A stretch of DNA of 64,000 bases from contig QHSU01000055.1 in the NCBI GenBank assembly GCA_003220535.1, positions 124,001 through 188,000 on the forward strand. The letters are read 5' to 3'. Origin of the DNA: Candidatus Rokuibacteriota bacterium (GTDB taxonomy: Bacteria; Methylomirabilota; Methylomirabilia; Rokubacteriales; CSP1-6). A program made the translations under genes and the position numbers. Below the pieces are notes generated by a model. The model saw nothing but the letters and a program-made list of their open reading frames with translations, made no database searches and was not told the DNA's origin. Numbering within the stretch: position 1 is the stretch's first letter; every line of letters begins with the position of its first letter. Positions 28,851-36,645 of this stretch are shown one piece after another.

Positions 28851-29180
28851 ATGGCGACGGCAGAGCACAAGCATCCGAACTACATGGCGATCTTCTGGTA
28901 CCTCGCGATCCTCACCGTGGTCGAGATCGCGGTGATCTACATGCCGCTGGCGAAGTTCACGATCGGCGTGCTGCTGTGCGCGCTGGCCCTCGGCAAGGCG
29001 GTGCTGGTCGCGATGTACTTCATGCACCTGCGGTTCGAGGCGCGCACCCTCGGCATGGTCGCGATCACTCCGCTCGCGATCGCCACGCTGCTGATCTTCG
29101 TGCTGCTGCCCGACGGGTTCGCGGTCATGAAGCGGACGGTCGGCGTCAAGGCGGCCACCACCGAGCCTGCGAAACACTGA
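28851..29180 (+). CDS. Cytochrome c oxidase subunit IV (prokaryotic)
   Basis: 109 aa with three hydrophobic helices; YMAIFWYLAILTVVEIAVIY, ALGKAVLVAMYFMHLRFE and TPLAIATLLIFVLLPDGFAV match the bacterial subunit IV/CtaF-CyoD-like family. The Lys-Ala/Met-rich second helix with MYFMHLR is the family fingerprint. It stabilises the oxidase complex. Located directly after subunit III with a 12-bp gap. Confidence 0.9.
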   Translation: MATAEHKHPNYMAIFWYLAILTVVEIAVIYMPLAKFTIGVLLCALALGKAVLVAMYFMHLRFEARTLGMVAITPLAIATLLIFVLLPDGFAVMKRTVGVKAATTEPAKH

Positions 29181-29211
29181 GTGGTCCGTCCTGGGGCCGG
29201 CGGGGTGATCG

Positions 29212-29580
29212 ATGGAATCCGAGCGCCAGGCCAACCGCCTCTTCCGCACCCTGGGCCGGGCGGTACGGCTCCGGTGTCCCCGCTGCGGGGCGACTGCGCT
29301 GTTCCGGGGCTGGTTCTCGATGGCGGACGCGTGCGCCCTCTGCGGGCTCCGGTTCGAGCGGGTGCAGGGCTACTTCGTCGGGGCGATCTACATCAACTAC
29401 GCGGTGACCGCGGCCATCGCGATCGGCGGCTTCTTCGTCCTCTGGAGCCAGACGGCCCTCTCCACGGCGGCGCAGCTCGCGCTGCTGGTGCCGGTCGTGA
29501 TCCTGTTTCCGCTCTGGTTCTTCCGCTACAGCCGGAGCCTCTGGCTCGCTCTGGAGTGGTTGATCAATCGCGAGTTGTGA
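29212..29580 (+). CDS. DUF983 family membrane protein with zinc-finger-like motif
   Basis: 122 aa. The N-terminal part carries CPRCGATALFRGWFSMADAC followed by ALCGLRF: two CxxC pairs typical of DUF983 and likely to bind zinc. Two membrane helices follow (YFVGAIYINYAVTAAIAIGG and AALLVP-type second span). DUF983 genes often sit beside cytochrome oxidase genes, as here, so a role in oxidase assembly is plausible but untested. Its stop overlaps the next start (GTGA). Confidence 0.87.
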   Translation: MESERQANRLFRTLGRAVRLRCPRCGATALFRGWFSMADACALCGLRFERVQGYFVGAIYINYAVTAAIAIGGFFVLWSQTALSTAAQLALLVPVVILFPLWFFRYSRSLWLALEWLINREL

Positions 29581-30350
29581 GGCGGCCGCGCGCGGCCGCC
29601 GCGGGCGCGCTCCTCTCGTTGCTCGTGCTGGTCGTGGTACCAGTACCGGCGGTCGACGCCTACGAAGCCGCCACGGTGCACGACGGCGGCACCTTGACGG
29701 GCGTCGTCAGGTTCGTCGGCACTCCACCGACGCTGAGCCCGATAGCAGTCAACAAGAACCGCGACGTGTGCGGCGCCCAGAAGGTCTCGGAGGCCCTGGT
29801 GCTCGGGCCGGACCGGGGCGTGCGCGACACCGTGGTGATGATCGAGGGCGTCGCCCGCGGCAAGAAGGGCACGGGCGACGTCATCGTCGACAACCGGAAC
29901 TGCGTGTTCGTCGGCCACGTGACCGCCGTGGTCCCCGGCGACCGCGTGCGCGTCCGCAATTCCGACCCGGTGCTCCACAACACCCACGGGTTCCTCGGCC
30001 AGCCGACGGTCTTCAATCTGGCGTTGCCGACCAAGGACCAGATGATCGACATCACGAAGCGACTCCAGAAGCCCGGCGTGGTCCGCGTGCTGTGCGACGC
30101 GCACCCGCACATGTTCGCGTGGATGATCGTTCACGACAGCCCGTACGTGGCGGTGACCGACGCCTCCGGCGGCTTTCGCATCGGCGACGTGCCGCCGGGC
30201 ACCTACAAGGTCTCGATGTGGCACTCCGGCTACCGGCCCAAGGGCGCCGACAAGGACGGCCGGCCGGTCTACGACGAGCCGCGGACGACCACCAAAGAGC
30301 TCACGATCGCGCCGAAAGCGACGGCGACGGTCGAGTTCGAGTTGCGTTGA
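29577..30350 (+). CDS. Secreted cupredoxin-like protein with carboxypeptidase-regulatory-like domain, paralogue 2
   Basis: 257 aa. Signal peptide (AGALLSLLVLVVVPVPAVDA), then a domain parallel to the protein at 21889-22587: DPVLHNTHGFLGQ ... VRVLCDAHPHMFAWMIV, again His followed by Cys-x2-His-x2-Met, and a C-terminal VTDASGGFRIGDVPPGTYKV sandwich. The two genes share order and ligand pattern but are divergent. This copy has an extra charged C-terminal loop. It ends the oxidase block; the UspA fusion gene starts 20 bp later. Confidence 0.75.
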   Translation: MRRPRAAAAGALLSLLVLVVVPVPAVDAYEAATVHDGGTLTGVVRFVGTPPTLSPIAVNKNRDVCGAQKVSEALVLGPDRGVRDTVVMIEGVARGKKGTGDVIVDNRNCVFVGHVTAVVPGDRVRVRNSDPVLHNTHGFLGQPTVFNLALPTKDQMIDITKRLQKPGVVRVLCDAHPHMFAWMIVHDSPYVAVTDASGGFRIGDVPPGTYKVSMWHSGYRPKGADKDGRPVYDEPRTTTKELTIAPKATATVEFELR

Positions 30351-30370
30351 GGCCACGACAGGGGGACTCC

Positions 30371-32278
30371 ATGTTCAAGCACATCTGCGTTCCGGTGGAC
30401 AACTCGGACTATTCGAACCGGGCGATCGACCTGGCGGTCGAGCTGGGCCGGACGGGCGGTGCCCGGCTCACGGGCGTCCACGTGTACGCGGCGCGGCTCC
30501 ACGACTACCGGTTCAAGCAGATGGAGTACACGCTGCCCGAGGAATACAAGGACGAGAACGAGCTCGAGCGTCAGCGGAAGATCCACGACTCGTTGATCGC
30601 GATGGGCCTCCAGCTCATCTCCGAGTCGTATCTCGACGTGATGGCGCGGAAAGCCGGCGAGGCCGGGCTCGCCTTCGAGCCCAAGATGATCGACGGCAAG
30701 CACTACAAGGTCCTCATCGAGGATTGCCTGGCCGCCGACTACGACCTCGTGGTCATGGGCGCCCTCGGGATGGGCGCGGTCAAGGACAGCCAGCTCGGCT
30801 CCGTGACCGAGCGGTTCGTCCGCCGCGTGTCGCGTGACACGCTGATCGTCCGCAACACCGACGCGCTCCCGGATCAGCAGGGGGCGATCGTCGTCTGCCT
30901 CGACGGCTCGCCGCAGTCCTTCAATGGTCTCCAGCTGGGCATTCGAATCGCGAAGGCGCTCGGCCGGCCGTTGCAGGCCGTGGCCGTCTACGACCCGTAT
31001 CTCCACTACGCGATGTTCAACGGCATCGTCGGCGTGCTGAGCGAGAAGGCGTCGAAGATCTTCCGCTTCAAGGAGCAGGAGCAGCTCCACGAGGAGATCA
31101 TCGACACGGGCCTGGCCAAGATCTACCAGTCGCACCTCGAGATCGGGCGCAAGCTCGCGTCGGAGTCGGGGGTCGAGCTGGCCATCACGCTCCTCGACGG
31201 CAAGTGCTTCGAGAAGATCCTGACCTTCGTCCGCAAGGAGCAGCCGTGGCTCCTCATCCTCGGCCGGGTCGGGGTGCACTCGGACGAGAACGAGGTCGAC
31301 CTCGGCTCCAATACCGAGAACCTCCTGCGACTGGCCCCGTGCAACGTGCTGCTGACGGGCGGCAAGTTCTATCCCCCGCTCGACGTGAAGGCCGAGGAGA
31401 TCATCTCGTGGACGGAGGAGGCGGAGGCGCGGATGGAGCGCGTGCCGCCCCAGGTGAAGGGTGTAGCCCGCACGGCGCTGCTGCGCTACGCGATCGAGCA
31501 GGGACACACCGTCATCACCAACAAAGTGATCGACGAGGCGATGGCGATCTTCATGCCGACGCGCATGGCCGAGCGGATGCAGATCCTCGCCGAGGACGTC
31601 GCGGTCGCCAGGCTCCGCGCCGAGGCGCAACCGGCCACGGCCATCTGCTCCGTCTGCGGCTACACGGTCAAGGGACCCAATCCCGTCGTCACGTGCCCGG
31701 TCTGTAAGGCCGGCGCCGACAAGTTCCAGCTCATCTCGAAGGAGGCGATCGAGGCGATCGCGACCCAGGAGGGCGGCATCGAGGCCGAGGAATCGATGCC
31801 GGGCGTCCAGGTGAAGTGGTCCGCCGACGCGCGCGACGCGCTGCGCGAGGTGACCGACGCGTACCTCCGCCGCCGCGCGAAGGCTCGGATCGAGAAATAC
31901 GCGCGCTCGCGGAAGATCCCGGTCATCACCTGTCAGCTCGCCCTGCCGATGATCGAGGAGACCGTCGGGCGGGAGAAGCTCGGCGCGGGCTGGGACACGC
32001 TCCTGGCGAAGACGAAGTTCGAGCCGGCCGATCAGCCCGCGGCTGCGCCCACGGATGGCGGCGGGGGCTTCGGGTGGACCGAGGAGGCGACCGCGCGCCT
32101 CAACCGCGTCCCGGCCGGGTTCATGCGTGACATGACGCGCGAGGAAGTGGAGCGGGTGGCGGCTTCGAAAGGCGTCACGACCATCGATCTCGCGGTCTGC
32201 GAGGAGGGCATCGGGCACGCGCGCGAGACCATGAACGAAGTGATCGCCGGATACGTCTCGAATAAGAAACCGCGATAA
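30371..32278 (+). CDS. Double UspA protein fused to PCP_red and rubredoxin-like domains
   Basis: 635 aa. Residues ~1-155 and ~165-335 are two universal stress protein domains (FKHICVPVDNSDYS; VVMGALGMGAVKDSQLGSVT). Residues ~345-398 form a PCP_red-type domain (ISWTEEAEARMERVPP...), C426/C429/C442/C445 form a rubredoxin-like knuckle (CSVCGYTVKG ... TCPVCKAG), and two further PCP_red-like segments begin near W483 and W569 (FGWTEEATARLNRVP). PCP_red is known from the protochlorophyllide reductase B subunit; no chlorophyll genes are seen here. Strong AGGGGG ribosome site. Function unknown; a redox or tetrapyrrole-linked regulator is a guess. Confidence 0.8.
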   Translation: MFKHICVPVDNSDYSNRAIDLAVELGRTGGARLTGVHVYAARLHDYRFKQMEYTLPEEYKDENELERQRKIHDSLIAMGLQLISESYLDVMARKAGEAGLAFEPKMIDGKHYKVLIEDCLAADYDLVVMGALGMGAVKDSQLGSVTERFVRRVSRDTLIVRNTDALPDQQGAIVVCLDGSPQSFNGLQLGIRIAKALGRPLQAVAVYDPYLHYAMFNGIVGVLSEKASKIFRFKEQEQLHEEIIDTGLAKIYQSHLEIGRKLASESGVELAITLLDGKCFEKILTFVRKEQPWLLILGRVGVHSDENEVDLGSNTENLLRLAPCNVLLTGGKFYPPLDVKAEEIISWTEEAEARMERVPPQVKGVARTALLRYAIEQGHTVITNKVIDEAMAIFMPTRMAERMQILAEDVAVARLRAEAQPATAICSVCGYTVKGPNPVVTCPVCKAGADKFQLISKEAIEAIATQEGGIEAEESMPGVQVKWSADARDALREVTDAYLRRRAKARIEKYARSRKIPVITCQLALPMIEETVGREKLGAGWDTLLAKTKFEPADQPAAAPTDGGGGFGWTEEATARLNRVPAGFMRDMTREEVERVAASKGVTTIDLAVCEEGIGHARETMNEVIAGYVSNKKPR

Positions 32279-32414
32279 GCGGGGGCGTGGGGGTGGGGAT
32301 GCCTCCCGGAATCCGACTGCGGACATTCGGGTCCGGCTGAATCTCATGCTTCGCGCGAGTGTGATCCTGACTACGCGGATTCCGGGAGGCACCCCCACCC
32401 CCACGCCCCCGCTT
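32277..32414. repeat. Long inverted repeat (39-bp arms), copy 2
   Basis: Arms 32277-32315 and 32376-32414 are reverse complements with one mismatch (A at 32299), separated by 60 nt. The left arm begins in the stop codon of the UspA fusion gene. Inner arm ends CCCGGAATCCG, spacer starts ACTGC and ends CCTGACTAC(G), matching copy 1 (20214-20370), while the outer arms (GGGGGCGTGGGGGTGG here) differ. It would form a strong hairpin between the respiratory operon and the radical SAM gene. Confidence 0.92.
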
Positions 32415-32503
32415 CCATGGATCCCGACAAGCGTGCCCGCGCTTCCGTCCAGAGATCTCTCGTCGTGACAGACTCCACATCCGGTCACGACGCGACGTCG
32501 GCA

Positions 32504-33970
32504 ATGTCATCATCCACGAATCCGAACCCGTACACGGCGTACAGCGTGTCGTGGAATCTCACGCAGCGGTGCAATCTGGAATGCTCGCACTGCTACATGT
32601 CGGCGTTCGCCGGCGCCGACACGCGAGGCGAGCTGTCCACCGACGAGTGCCGGCGGGTGATGGACGAGATCGCCCAGGTCAACCCGAACGTCTTCCTGAT
32701 CCTCACCGGGGGCGAGCCCCTGCTCCGGAGGGACATCTGGGACATCGTGGCCTATGCCGCCGAGAAGCGGTTCACGACCGTGCTCGGCACCAACGGCGTG
32801 CTGCTGCGCGAGCGCGAAGCGGCGCTGATGCGCACGCACGGCGTCCTCGGCGCCTCGATCAGCCTCGACTCCACCGATCGCGTCAAGCACGATGCGTTCC
32901 GCCACTTGCCGGGCGCCTGGGAGGCCGCGGTGCGGGCCACTCGCGTGCTGACCGACGCCGACCTCGATTTCTCGCTCCACATGTCGGTGACGGACTGGAA
33001 CGTGGGCGAGGTGCCCGCGATGATCGAGCTGGCGAAGAAGCTCGGCGCCAAGGTGCTGAACTTCTTCTTCCTGGTGCGGACCGGCCGCGGCAAGAGCCTC
33101 ACGGACATCGATCCCTCCGCCTACGAGCGCGTGCTTGCCTACCTCGCCAAAGTCCAGGGCGCGGGCTCCGGCCCTCCCTCGTTCGTTCGTACGCTCCTCG
33201 GAATCTGCGAGCGGCGCCCGGCCGGGGCACGGGGCGGGGAAGGGTCCGGCGCGAGTGGGGTTCCGAAGCGCCGGACTCTTCCCCGCCCCGTGCCCCCGCC
33301 GGGCGGCCCTCAGACGTTCGAAGATCCGTGGTCGGCGCCCGTGGGCAAGAGCGACGGGCTGCTCATTCGCGCGAAGTGCGCCCCCCACTTCCGGCGCATC
33401 CTCTACGAGATGAACCCGTCCTCTCCGCTCCTCCGGAACTATGCCCACGGCTCGTGTCCGGCCGGTAAGTACTACTGTCGCATCACGCCTGATGGCGACG
33501 TCACGCCGTGCCCCTACATGCCGGTGACGGCGGGCAACGTGCGCGAGCGGTCCTTCGCCGACCTGTGGCGAGCGGCGCCGGTCTTCGGTGACCTCCGCGA
33601 CCCGAAGCTCGGCGGACGGTGCGGCGTCTGCGAGTTCGCGAAGATCTGCGGCGGTTGCCGCTGCCGCGCCTACGCGACGTACGGCGATTACCTCGCGGAA
33701 GATCCCGCCTGCGCCTACCAGCCCGGCGCGCACGGCGGCGAGCTGATCGACCTGCCGGCGTCGTTGACATTCGGGCTGTCGGTCGACTACGAGCTCGTCT
33801 GGGACGCGGAGGCGCGGGGGCGGCTCCAGGCGATTCCCTCGTTCGCGCGCGGCATGGTGATCAAGGCCGTCGAGGCCTACGCGTGTGGCCGGGGCGAGAC
33901 CACGATCACGAAGGAACTCCTGGCGGACGTCCGCTCGAAGTGGGGCGCGCGCTTCCGGCCCCAGCCCTGA
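32504..33970 (+). CDS. Radical SAM/SPASM protein with C-terminal PCP_red-like domain
   Basis: 488 aa from ATG 32504; ATG 32417 (next to the hairpin) would add 29 non-conserved residues. The [4Fe-4S]-SAM motif is CNLECSHC (C23, C27, C30), with the GGEPLL motif after it. SPASM-type cysteines follow (SCPAGKYYC...TPCPY and CGVCEFAKICGGCRC). Residues ~430-480 (LVWDAEARGRLQAIPSFARG) are a PCP_red-like domain, as in the preceding gene. Residues ~238-268 are encoded by an inserted palindrome (33214-33306). It resembles AhbC/AhbD/NirJ-type haem or peptide-modifying enzymes; the substrate is unknown. Confidence 0.82.
   Translation: MSSSTNPNPYTAYSVSWNLTQRCNLECSHCYMSAFAGADTRGELSTDECRRVMDEIAQVNPNVFLILTGGEPLLRRDIWDIVAYAAEKRFTTVLGTNGVLLREREAALMRTHGVLGASISLDSTDRVKHDAFRHLPGAWEAAVRATRVLTDADLDFSLHMSVTDWNVGEVPAMIELAKKLGAKVLNFFFLVRTGRGKSLTDIDPSAYERVLAYLAKVQGAGSGPPSFVRTLLGICERRPAGARGGEGSGASGVPKRRTLPRPVPPPGGPQTFEDPWSAPVGKSDGLLIRAKCAPHFRRILYEMNPSSPLLRNYAHGSCPAGKYYCRITPDGDVTPCPYMPVTAGNVRERSFADLWRAAPVFGDLRDPKLGGRCGVCEFAKICGGCRCRAYATYGDYLAEDPACAYQPGAHGGELIDLPASLTFGLSVDYELVWDAEARGRLQAIPSFARGMVIKAVEAYACGRGETTITKELLADVRSKWGARFRPQP
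33214..33306. repeat. Palindrome inserted in frame in the radical SAM gene
   Basis: Arms 33214-33252 and 33268-33306 pair at 36 of 39 positions around a 15-nt spacer. The stem centre is GGGGCACGGGGCGGGG. It is translated as a low-complexity Arg/Gly/Pro stretch (RRPAGARGGEGSGASG...) between two normal protein segments, so the host gene tolerates it. The arms resemble the outer stems of the other two inverted repeats in base composition but lack their ACTGC/CTGACTAC core. Confidence 0.85.
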
Positions 33971-34395
33971 TGGATTCCTTTCGGCTGGCCGCGCGGGCGT
34001 ATCTGGTCTACGGAGTGATCTACTGGATCGGCGGCTTCTATCTCGTCATGCACGGGGTCGGCGTCCGTGGTGGACGCATGATGCAGCCGGGCGTGGTGTG
34101 GATCGTCCTGGGACTGGTCTTCGTCGTGGCGATCCCGTATCTCCTGGTGCAACGCCGGGCGTGGTTCGAGCGCTGGATTCTCTCACGCCGCGACTTCGCG
34201 CGAATTCTCACGGCCCTCATGGCCCTCCGCGCCTGGCACGTCCTGCGGGTCGCTCTTCGCCCCGAGACGGCCAGCGTGCCCGCGCCCTGGGGCGGCGAGC
34301 TGACCTTCCGGGTCGGCGCCATCGTCTTTCTGGTCGTCACCGCCGGCGCGCTCGTCCTCGTAGGTCGCGCGGCGTGGGACAGGGAAGCCGCGTGA
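33970..34395 (+). CDS. Small integral membrane protein of unknown function
   Basis: 141 aa with about four hydrophobic spans (AYLVYGVIYWIGGFYLVMHG, GVVWIVLGLVFVVAIPYLLV, ILTALMALRAWHVLRVA and VGAIVFLVVTAGALVLVG). The ATG overlaps the radical SAM stop (TGATG) and the stop overlaps the next start (GTGA), so it is translationally coupled between the radical SAM and Mrp-like genes. I do not recognise the family; it may anchor or accompany these enzymes. Confidence 0.75.
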   Translation: MDSFRLAARAYLVYGVIYWIGGFYLVMHGVGVRGGRMMQPGVVWIVLGLVFVVAIPYLLVQRRAWFERWILSRRDFARILTALMALRAWHVLRVALRPETASVPAPWGGELTFRVGAIVFLVVTAGALVLVGRAAWDREAA

Positions 34396-35252
34396 AGCGC
34401 TACAAGGACATCGCCGGCGACGGCGGCTCGAACATCGCGGGCCAGGTCGAGGCCCAGCACGACAGGCTCCGGCAGCGCCTCGCGTCCGTGCACGCGATCG
34501 TCGCGATCGTGTCGGGCAAGGGCGGTGTCGGCAAATCGGCCCTCACCGCGAACCTCGCGTGCTGCCTGACACTCGGTGGCTGGAAGGTGGGCGTCCTCGA
34601 CGTGGATCTCAACGGTCCGACGCAGGCCAAGATGCTGGGCGTGCGTGGCCGGCGGCTGGTCGTGACCGATGGCGGCGTCGAGCCCCCAGGCAGCGAGCTC
34701 GGCGTGAAGGTGATGTCGATGGATCTCCTCCTGCCCGAGGACGCCGCGCCGCTCACGTGGGACACGACGGTCCAGGAAGAGGCGCACACCTGGCGCGGGG
34801 CCATGGAGGCGAACGCGGTCCGCGAGTTCCTGGCCGACACGAACTGGGGCACGCTCGATGCGCTGCTCCTCGATTTGCCGCCCGGCACCGACCGGCTCGC
34901 GACGATCGCGTCGCTCGCGCCGGAGCTCGCGGGGATCGTCGTCGTGACGATCCCGTCCGACGTGTCTCACCTGGTCGTGAGGAGATCGATCACAGTGGCC
35001 GCCCAGACGACGGCGCCCATTCTCGGGCTCGTCGAGAACATGGCGGGTCTGTTCCCCGGGCCCGACGCCGCCCGGATGGCCGCCGACGCCGGGATCCCCT
35101 TTCTCGGGAGCGTGCCGTTCGATCCGGCGCTTGCGGTGGCCGCCGATCGGGGCGAAGCCTTCGTCGCCTTGGCACCGGAGCGCGAGTCGGCTCGGGCGCT
35201 CCGGCGGATCGCCGATGGGATTCGCGTCACGCTGTCTCCGCGCAAGGCGTGA
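34392..35252 (+). CDS. Mrp/NBP35-like P-loop ATPase lacking the C-terminal CxxC
   Basis: 286 aa. The deviant Walker A IVSGKGGVGKSALTANLA and the motif DLPPGTDRLATIASLAP identify the Mrp/NBP35 branch of MinD-like ATPases, which carry and deliver Fe-S clusters. The usual bridging-cluster motif after NM (CPxC) is replaced by ENMAGLFPGPDA, without cysteines. It therefore may not hold a shared cluster at its dimer interface. Coupled to the gene before it by a GTGA overlap and to the Nudix gene after it in the same way. Confidence 0.85.
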   Translation: MKRYKDIAGDGGSNIAGQVEAQHDRLRQRLASVHAIVAIVSGKGGVGKSALTANLACCLTLGGWKVGVLDVDLNGPTQAKMLGVRGRRLVVTDGGVEPPGSELGVKVMSMDLLLPEDAAPLTWDTTVQEEAHTWRGAMEANAVREFLADTNWGTLDALLLDLPPGTDRLATIASLAPELAGIVVVTIPSDVSHLVVRRSITVAAQTTAPILGLVENMAGLFPGPDAARMAADAGIPFLGSVPFDPALAVAADRGEAFVALAPERESARALRRIADGIRVTLSPRKA

Positions 35253-35830
35253 CGGCTCGCGCACGGTTCTGCCTGGCCTGCGGCGGACACCTCGTGATCG
35301 TCCGCGAGCAGGGGCGCCGCCGGCGACGGTGCAGGCGCTGCGGCTGGACGTTCTACGACAATCCGGTCCCGGCGGCCGTTGCGGTGATCGTGAGCGGAGG
35401 CCGGCTCCTGATGGCGCGTCGAGGGCGGCCGCCGTACGCGGGGAGCTGGGACCTGCCGGGAGGCTTCCTCGAGGCCGGGGAGGTGCCCGAGGCGGGTCTG
35501 CGGCGCGAGCTCCGCGAGGAGCTCGGGGTGCGAGCGCGCCCGGTTCGGCTCATCGGCTTTGCGACGGATCGCTACGGGCCGCGCGGTTTCCCCGTGCTGA
35601 CCACGGTCTATCGCGTAGCGCTCGGGCGCGGGGACGTTCGTCCCGGCGACGACGTCTCGGAGGTCCGCTGGTTCCCGCGCCGCACGGTCCCGTTCGGGGC
35701 CGTCGCGTTTCCGTCGATGCGCCGGCTCTGCGCCGCTACCTCAAGGGTCAGACTCCTGTCAGGGGTCGGTGACCCCCCGGAAGCCGGCGACCCCTCTCAG
35801 GGGCAGGTGACGCGCGGGTCGGGCGTGTAG
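35249..35830 (+). CDS. Nudix hydrolase with N-terminal zinc ribbon
   Basis: 193 aa. The N-terminus holds a zinc ribbon (CLACGGHL ... RRCRRCGWTFYDNP), followed by the Nudix box GFLEAGEVPEAGLRRELREE plus LGV. This layout resembles NudC-type or similar phosphohydrolases of nucleotide substrates. Homology ends near FPSMRRLCA; the last ~35 residues are encoded by a REP-like sequence (35744-35776) and overlap the opposite-strand gene by 34 bp. GTG 35249 overlaps the preceding stop. Confidence 0.85.
   Translation: MTARARFCLACGGHLVIVREQGRRRRRCRRCGWTFYDNPVPAAVAVIVSGGRLLMARRGRPPYAGSWDLPGGFLEAGEVPEAGLRRELREELGVRARPVRLIGFATDRYGPRGFPVLTTVYRVALGRGDVRPGDDVSEVRWFPRRTVPFGAVAFPSMRRLCAATSRVRLLSGVGDPPEAGDPSQGQVTRGSGV
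35744..35776. repeat. REP-like sequence with GGGTCAGACTCCTG core and hairpin
   Basis: The segment AGGGTCAGACTCCTG followed by TCAGGGGTCGGTGACCCC contains a perfect 6-bp hairpin (GGGGTC-GGT-GACCCC at 35762-35776). The 'GGGTCAGACTCCTG' pattern resembles intergenic repeats found with REP-associated tyrosine transposases in many genomes. A second short hairpin (CCCCT-CTC-AGGGG) follows at about 35791-35803. It occupies the 3' end of the Nudix gene, where it may act as a bidirectional terminator between convergent genes. Confidence 0.5.
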
Positions 35831-36504
35831 CCGGCGACCTTGTACGTCAGCACGAAGTCGTCGGCCCAGGCCTTGGGCTTCACGGTGCCGAGGCGCGTCT
35901 CGCCGTCCCAGGCCAGCACATACGAGCCTTCCGCCAGCTGACCGATGCCGACCCGGCCGCGCAGGTAGTCCGTGGCCAGCGCCTTCGGCAGGAAGACTGC
36001 GGCCGTCTCCAGCACCGGAGCCTGGCCGCTCGTGGGCTCGGCCTTCAACCAGCTCACGATCACGGTGAAGCCCTCGAGAGAGGGGTCCTTGAGCAGATCG
36101 CCGCTGGCCATCGAGCGCAGCAGGTGCGGCACGTAGCGCGAGAACATCGCGGAGACACGGTCCTGAAGAGGCAGCCGCGTGAACTCCGGAGCGGGCTGCT
36201 GGTCCACGGTGACGTTCACCGAGAGGTACCGGGCGTCGCCTTCGAGGTGCTTGGGCTTGTAGAAGCCGATGCCCTCCGGCTTCACGTCCACCCAGGGCAT
36301 ACAGTGATAGATCTTCGCGTTGAGATCGCGGAGGGCTCCCTGATACTTCTGCCCGAGCGTACGACCCCTGTCCGAGGTGTACTTGTCGGGCTGAAGGACC
36401 CGGTCGGCCGGAGCGTCTGCGGCGAGCGCGCCGCTGGCGCCGAGGGTCAGGCCGGCGGCGACGGCGAGTCCAAGAACCGTTCGGGTGAGCTTTGTCTCTC
36501 TCAT
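35797..36504 (-). CDS. Secreted protein of unknown function
   Basis: 235 aa with a clear signal peptide (TRTVLGLAVAAGLTLGASGALAA, cleavage after ALA). The mature part is mixed alpha/beta by composition and contains one Cys pair (IYHCMPW near the N-terminus, VTCP at the very end) that could form a disulfide. No known domain is recognised. Monocistronic and convergent with the Nudix gene, overlapping it by 34 bp. Confidence 0.75.
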   Translation of the reverse strand: MRETKLTRTVLGLAVAAGLTLGASGALAADAPADRVLQPDKYTSDRGRTLGQKYQGALRDLNAKIYHCMPWVDVKPEGIGFYKPKHLEGDARYLSVNVTVDQQPAPEFTRLPLQDRVSAMFSRYVPHLLRSMASGDLLKDPSLEGFTVIVSWLKAEPTSGQAPVLETAAVFLPKALATDYLRGRVGIGQLAEGSYVLAWDGETRLGTVKPKAWADDFVLTYKVAGYTPDPRVTCP

Positions 36505-36645
36505 GCTTGAGAGCTCAGGGCATGCGGCGTGCCACCCGCCTAACCCCGCGAATCACCGCCCATCTGTGCGCGGCAACGATGCGCGCCCTGGGTCAAAATG
36601 CCCCCCGAATCGTCAAGCACGTGCCTGCATGGCGGGCGCCGGTGT

